From contig NZ_NVPR01000087.1 in assembly GCF_002551815.1 (NCBI RefSeq), positions 1 through 46,987 of the forward strand: 46,987 bases of DNA. The letters run 5' to 3'. Under the pieces are notes generated by a model. That model did not search any database and was not told where the DNA came from. It worked only from the letters and a program-made list of their open reading frames with translations. The position numbers and the translations under genes are program-made. The first letter of the stretch is position 1, and every line of letters begins with the position of its first letter. Of this stretch, positions 44,392-46,987 are shown piece by piece. This stretch comes from Bacillus sp. AFS098217. GTDB taxonomy: Bacteria; Bacillota; Bacilli; Bacillales; Bacillaceae_G.

Positions 44392-44686
44392 GAAAAGAAC
44401 TCCTCATGAAACTTGGAGAATAAACATAAGACCACTTGTATGGAACAGAGATAATAAGCGATGTGTGCGTTGTAAAAAAGCAGTCTTATTAAACGAATGT
44501 CACATAGACCATATAGTAAGTGGACTATGTGGTGACAATAGAATCCAAAATTTACGTACACTTTGTAGACAATGTCATGTTCTGCGTGCAAATCCCTCTC
44601 ATCGAGGCATGGTTGCAAAAGCTTTAAAGGATGGAGTTATAACAGCGAATTGGCGTCAATATGTTTGGGAAGAAGAGTCACTATAG
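44384..44686 (+). CDS. Small HNH endonuclease
   Basis: A 100-residue HNH nuclease. CVRC (26-29) and LCRQCH supply four zinc-binding cysteines around ECHIDHIVSG...NRIQNLRTLC, the beta-beta-alpha metal motif with catalytic His in HIDH and the Asn in NLRTLC. The N terminus and the C-terminal extension (DGVITANWRQYVW) are short, so little DNA-specificity domain exists beyond HNH. Start ATG 44384 is set by AGGAGA 6 nt upstream and by the 8-bp overlap with the RAMP stop; a longer ORF start at 44318 lies inside the RAMP gene. Probably cuts DNA under direction of the RAMP protein (inference). Confidence 0.88.
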   Translation: MPKKRTPHETWRINIRPLVWNRDNKRCVRCKKAVLLNECHIDHIVSGLCGDNRIQNLRTLCRQCHVLRANPSHRGMVAKALKDGVITANWRQYVWEEESL

Positions 44687-44805
44687 AAAATGTAGAACAG
44701 AACTCTTTTGACAAATTTTCCACCAATACACTAATAAAATATGAGGTAGAGTAGAGTTCAGTTCAATTAATCTTATATGCTGCATTTTATACAAATCAAC
44801 TATAT

Positions 44806-44857
44806 GTATGGTACGGTTTGATACGGTCATAAACTAGAACAATTCACCCTAGTTAAC
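44806..44857 (+). ncRNA. Four-unit GGYNN mini-array plus hairpin
   Basis: GGTAC-GGTTT-GATAC-GGTCA (44810-44829) keeps the 5-nt register of the main array. It is followed by a 6-bp hairpin AACTAG ... CTAGTT (44832-44854). It lies 124 bp after the HNH stop. Transcription is assumed, not shown. Confidence 0.45.
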
Positions 44858-45013
44858 TTTAATAAGAACTCTTTACGCAGTGAATAGATAAATAGATATT
44901 TTGAAGGAACTAAAGAATCAATCGTTGTAGTAGAGTGAATAAGTTAAATATTTAAGCAAAGTTACTATGGAAATTAGGTTTCATAAACATTATCTGAGAA
45001 ACAAGACAGAGTC

Positions 45014-45155
45014 GAAACAGTTAAAACTGTTCAATAGGAGATGACCTCCCTATTGCTGAAGAGACAGGTCATTTAATAGGGTTGGGCTTGGTATGGTATA
45101 TCCGGTTAGGTTCGGCTCGGCGCTGTTCGGTATAGTGTGGCTTGGCACGGTTATT
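45014..45155 (+). ncRNA. Pseudoknot-capable leader plus 15-unit GGYNN pentamer array
   Basis: Three parts. (1) AACAGTT-AA-AACTGTT hairpin (45016-45031 region). (2) A 9-bp stem CAATAGGAG / CTC(C)CTATTG (45032-45055) whose loop ATGAC is complementary to GTCAT at 45068-45072, allowing an H-type pseudoknot; ATGACCT/AGGTCAT (45041-45047/45066-45072) is a competing 7-bp pairing. (3) From 45080 to 45153, 15 pentamers: GG at positions 1-2 (12 of 15 exact), a pyrimidine at position 3 in every unit, and free bases at 4-5; one unit is a base short. No ORF uses this stretch. The gene-free interval 44687-45398 is otherwise AT-rich. Confidence 0.55.
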
Positions 45156-45286
45156 TAATAATTACATTAGACATTTTTCGTTAAAATTTCTATAGTTGAG
45201 TGCTGTTAGATTCTCTAAAAACTAAACATAAGAGCTATAGTATCATTTGCTTCTTTTACCTTCATCCCCCATTAAAATCAAATAGA

Positions 45287-45322
45287 AAATACAGATATTC
45301 AAAATAGAACTTATAAGTATTA
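45287..45322 (+). promoter_or_regulatory. Operator-like site upstream of the XRE gene
   Basis: AAATACAGATATT (45287-45299) precedes the 22-bp core (45301-45322), which is the perfect reverse complement of 43761-43782 and contains ACTTATAAGT. It lies 77 bp before the chosen XRE start and suggests autoregulation together with control of the RAMP operon. Confidence 0.65.
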
Positions 45323-45398
45323 TTTTTTGTTTTTTAGATGATATAGTGTTCTTACATTCATTTGTACGCTTCTCTAATCTGATAGAGAGGTGGTACAC

Positions 45399-45758
45399 TT
45401 GTCTGATTTCTTAAAATTAGTTGGAGAAAACATTCGCTTATTACGAAAAAAAAGAGGATTGACACAAGAAGAATTAGCTGAACGAATTAATCTGCAACAA
45501 GCTTACATTGGTGGAGTTGAACGTGGAGAAAGAAATATTTCCATGCTTACTCTGCAGAAAATTGCTGTTGGTCTAGAGGTTTCACCCGATAAAGTTTTAG
45601 ATCTTAGTAATATCAAATTACTCGATAATCCTCAAAAAGAGGAATTTCTTAGCATCATCATTTCCTTACTTCATCAAAAGAATGTTGGTGAATTGGAATT
45701 TATCCTGAAGTTTCTTCAAAATTTCTCTGAATTCGTAGAAAATAAAAACCTTAAGTAA
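45399..45758 (+). CDS. XRE-family transcriptional regulator
   Basis: A 119-residue regulator. Residues 5-65 form a lambda-repressor-like helix-turn-helix (GENIRLLRKKRGLTQEELAERINLQQAYIGGVERGERNISMLTLQKIAVGL). The C-terminal 45 residues are helical (FLSIIISLLHQKNVGELEFILKFLQNF) and probably dimerise, as in SinR-like proteins. I choose TTG 45399 because AGAGGTGG is 5-6 nt upstream; a GTG at 45390 overlaps that ribosome site. TCTCT (45371) can pair with AGAGA (45384), partly masking it. The shared operator suggests that it represses itself and the RAMP-HNH operon. Confidence 0.88.
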   Translation: MSDFLKLVGENIRLLRKKRGLTQEELAERINLQQAYIGGVERGERNISMLTLQKIAVGLEVSPDKVLDLSNIKLLDNPQKEEFLSIIISLLHQKNVGELEFILKFLQNFSEFVENKNLK

Positions 45759-45840
45759 TGATTAAAATCTTATTTTTTCATACATGCTATATCCGCTTAA
45801 AATGAATGGCTCAAATTATCCCCTTAAGTACAACGTAATT

Positions 45841-45882
45841 CAAGTTTAAATAAGTTAGGTTAGCCGAAGTTTTTTAAACTTG
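45841..45882. terminator. Inverted repeat downstream of the XRE gene
   Basis: CAAGTTTAAA and TTTAAACTTG form a 10-bp stem with a 22-nt loop. Without a T-run it is a weak terminator candidate. The rest of 45759-46010 shows no gene. Confidence 0.35.
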
Positions 45883-46010
45883 AAAATCCATTCCATTAAG
45901 AGACTTCAAATCATTATGAATAGAGTTGAAATTACAAAAAATCTAATAAATAATAATTGAATTACTTTTTCCATCTCCTTATTTGAAGACTCAATTAAGA
46001 AGTACTAAAA

Positions 46011-46320
46011 GGGGTTCAGCCAACCAAATGACATAAAACCCACGTTAAGACATTTTGGGGAAGTTGAAACCTTGATTTTCGTACGTTGAGGGTTTTCTAT
46101 GCTATAAAAAGACAATAGATAATCTGGAATATTTCGTAACAAAAAGGGTATCTAAAAGTTTTGTTACGAAATAAATTTGTTACATATTTTCGTTACCCAA
46201 GAATCAACAATTCGTTTATTAATGCACTTCAAACAAAGCTTTGTAACAAAAACTAACAGTATTGTTACGGTGTAAATAATCCTTAGCGTGGGTTTTATGT
46301 TAGTGCGTTGGCGGTACCCC
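46011..46320. mobile_element. Tn3-derived miniature inverted-repeat element (TIME-like, 310 bp)
   Basis: The ends are 39-bp imperfect inverted repeats. Left: GGGGTTCAGCCAAC, six bases, ACATAAAACCCACGTTAAG. Right (reversed): GGGGTACCGCCAAC, six bases, ACATAAAACCCACGCTAAG. GGGGT at the tip, TAAG at the inner border and 38-39 bp length are the Tn3-family signature, and the words resemble the Tn4430-type repeats of B. thuringiensis. No transposase inside; the interior has several CGTAACAAA/TTTGTTACG inverted words. The flanking pentamers (TAAAA and ATACC) do not form a target duplication, so one edge may have been rearranged. Confidence 0.8.
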
Positions 46321-46323
46321 ATA

Positions 46324-46445
46324 CCTATCAAGTTAAGAAATACATTCTTCTCCAAAACGACAAAAATGAACTAAATTCCTATGAACAACTATGAAAAGAT
46401 GAAATTTTCGTTGTTGGAGTTGATTTGTTTTCTTAACTTGATAGG
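46324..46445. repeat. 122-bp inverted-repeat element next to the TIME
   Basis: CCTATCAAGTTAAGAAA (46324-46340) is the exact reverse complement of 46429-46445, and inner sequence (CTCCAAAACGACAAAAATG vs the reversed GAAATTTTCGTTGTTGGAG) is partly complementary. It abuts the right end of the TIME. Possibly a second miniature element or the insertion target of the first. Confidence 0.5.
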
Positions 46446-46502
46446 CCCCCTTATTGAAAAAGACTAAAAGGTCATTTACACGAAAATATTGATGGTACAA
46501 AT

Positions 46503-46748
46503 TTAATTTTTGATAACCACATATATTATAATTATGGTTATAATTATTCCTAAAAAAAACATATTAGTTGGAAGGAATTTCAATAACCAAAAAGCAGTCA
46601 TAATTGTTGCTACTAAAAGAAATGGTAACCATTCTTCATGTGTGAATTTTCTTTTGTTAGATAAAACAATTATATATCCTATTAGTGGTAATATTAAACA
46701 TATTGTATATAAAAATTTATCTCGTAAATACCACGGTCTATTTTCCAT
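46503..46748 (-). CDS. Small membrane protein (81 aa)
   Basis: An 81-residue protein with three hydrophobic segments (about 13-29, 40-58 and 62-79) separated by short charged loops (SNKRKFTHEEW). Codon use and composition look coding, and AGGGGGAAAT precedes the ATG. No catalytic motif. The polytopic design with a short basic loop is seen in small island-borne membrane proteins of unknown function, including some toxins and immunity proteins; I do not assign it. Confidence 0.65.
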   Translation of the reverse strand: MENRPWYLRDKFLYTICLILPLIGYIIVLSNKRKFTHEEWLPFLLVATIMTAFWLLKFLPTNMFFLGIIITIIIIYVVIKN

Positions 46749-46823
46749 ATTTCCCCCTAGTTAGTTGTAGTCTTGGAATAAAGTTTGATTAAATTAACTT
46801 AATAAACCTGGATAAAAGAGCAA

Positions 46824-46875
46824 ATAGAAAAAGAGTGTTTTGGAAAATAGATTGATCAAAACACTCTTTTTCTAT
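46824..46875. terminator. 19-bp perfect bidirectional hairpin
   Basis: ATAGAAAAAGAGTGTTTTG and its exact reverse complement (46857-46875) enclose a 14-nt loop GAAAATAGATTGAT. Preceded at 46775-46795 by GGAATAAAGTTTGATTAAA, as at 22271. Downstream to the window edge I see no supported gene. Confidence 0.75.
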
Positions 46876-46987
46876 AATTAATTAAATCATCCTTTTATAA
46901 AAAAGCATTCCTGTATTAAGGCAAAATGAGGTTTGAACAAGAAAAGTCCCCTTGGTATGATACGAGTTGTCCCATGTTGCGCAACAT

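Noticed and set aside
45080-45153. Reading the GGYNN stretch as a CRISPR array
   Set aside because: There are no ~30-nt repeats or spacers; the period is 5 nt with only two to three fixed bases per unit, and no cas adaptation genes are nearby.
43761-45322. Calling the 22-bp inverted pair the terminal repeats of a transposon
   Set aside because: Kept only as an alternative: there is no flanking target duplication, no transposase inside, and each copy has an internal palindrome and the same upstream direct motif, which fits an operator better.
46164-46355. 63-aa minus-strand ORF over the right end of the TIME
   Set aside because: It crosses the element boundary, has no ribosome site and its composition follows the repeated TTGTTACG words.

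Overview
This looks like chromosomal DNA of the Bacillus cereus group (B. cereus / thuringiensis / anthracis relatives). The reasons are the low GC content, an EntFM-type NlpC/P60 enterotoxin/cell-wall peptidase, strong Bacillus Shine-Dalgarno sites, hairpin-rich dispersed repeats of the kind called bcr in this group, and Zur-, CodY- and PhoP-like sites in the expected places. Region 1 (1-30.6 kb) is ordinary chromosome. In order it holds a polysaccharide deacetylase, an ASCH protein, an alpha/beta hydrolase, entFM, a TrmB regulator divergent from a TauE/SafE exporter (the pair is bracketed by inverted copies of one repeat), an Sfp-type phosphopantetheinyl transferase, a nitroreductase, a D,D-carboxypeptidase, a paired SMR/EamA transporter, and a five-gene branched-chain-amino-acid-type ABC transporter. 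Then come an IS200/IS605-like end remnant, a Zur-boxed CobW/COG0523 GTPase, lactate dehydrogenase, an AI-2E family permease, small unannotated genes, a DsbA/FrnE oxidoreductase, a MaoC-like hot-dog protein, brnQ with a CodY box, and a catabolic group of APC permease, class III aminotransferase, aldehyde dehydrogenase and AraC regulator. Region 2 (30.6-46.99 kb) is an AT-rich accessory island. Its left boundary is a topB (topoisomerase III) that has lost its first ~112 codons, including the TOPRIM acidic residues; a second, full-length topB lies 8 kb further on. Between the two sits a four-gene operon that I read as an ABC-three-component (ABC-3C) conflict system: an SMC/Rad50-like ATPase with a CxxC hook, a small middle component, a trypsin-like protease with a C-terminal Cys-rich tail, and a ComEC-like metallo-beta-lactamase protein. 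After the second topB come a serine recombinase with a res-like site, an ApeA-like HEPN protein followed by a small acidic protein, and an integrase C-terminal scrap. The most unusual unit is at 43.75-45.76 kb. A solo RAMP (Cas7-like) protein is translationally coupled to a small HNH nuclease. These are followed by a ~0.65 kb non-coding stretch with a pseudoknot-capable hairpin and a strict 5-nt-periodic array of about 15 non-identical GGYNN units, with a 4-unit mini-array upstream of it. An XRE regulator follows. A perfect 22-bp inverted sequence, preceded on both sides by the same 13-nt direct motif, occurs just before the RAMP gene and before the XRE gene, linking them as one regulated unit. 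I infer a possible new RNA- or DNA-coating RAMP/HNH system whose periodic array is the bound nucleic acid. The right end holds a Tn3-derived miniature element (TIME-like), another inverted-repeat element and a small membrane-protein gene. All functional names come from motifs read by eye; no database search was possible.
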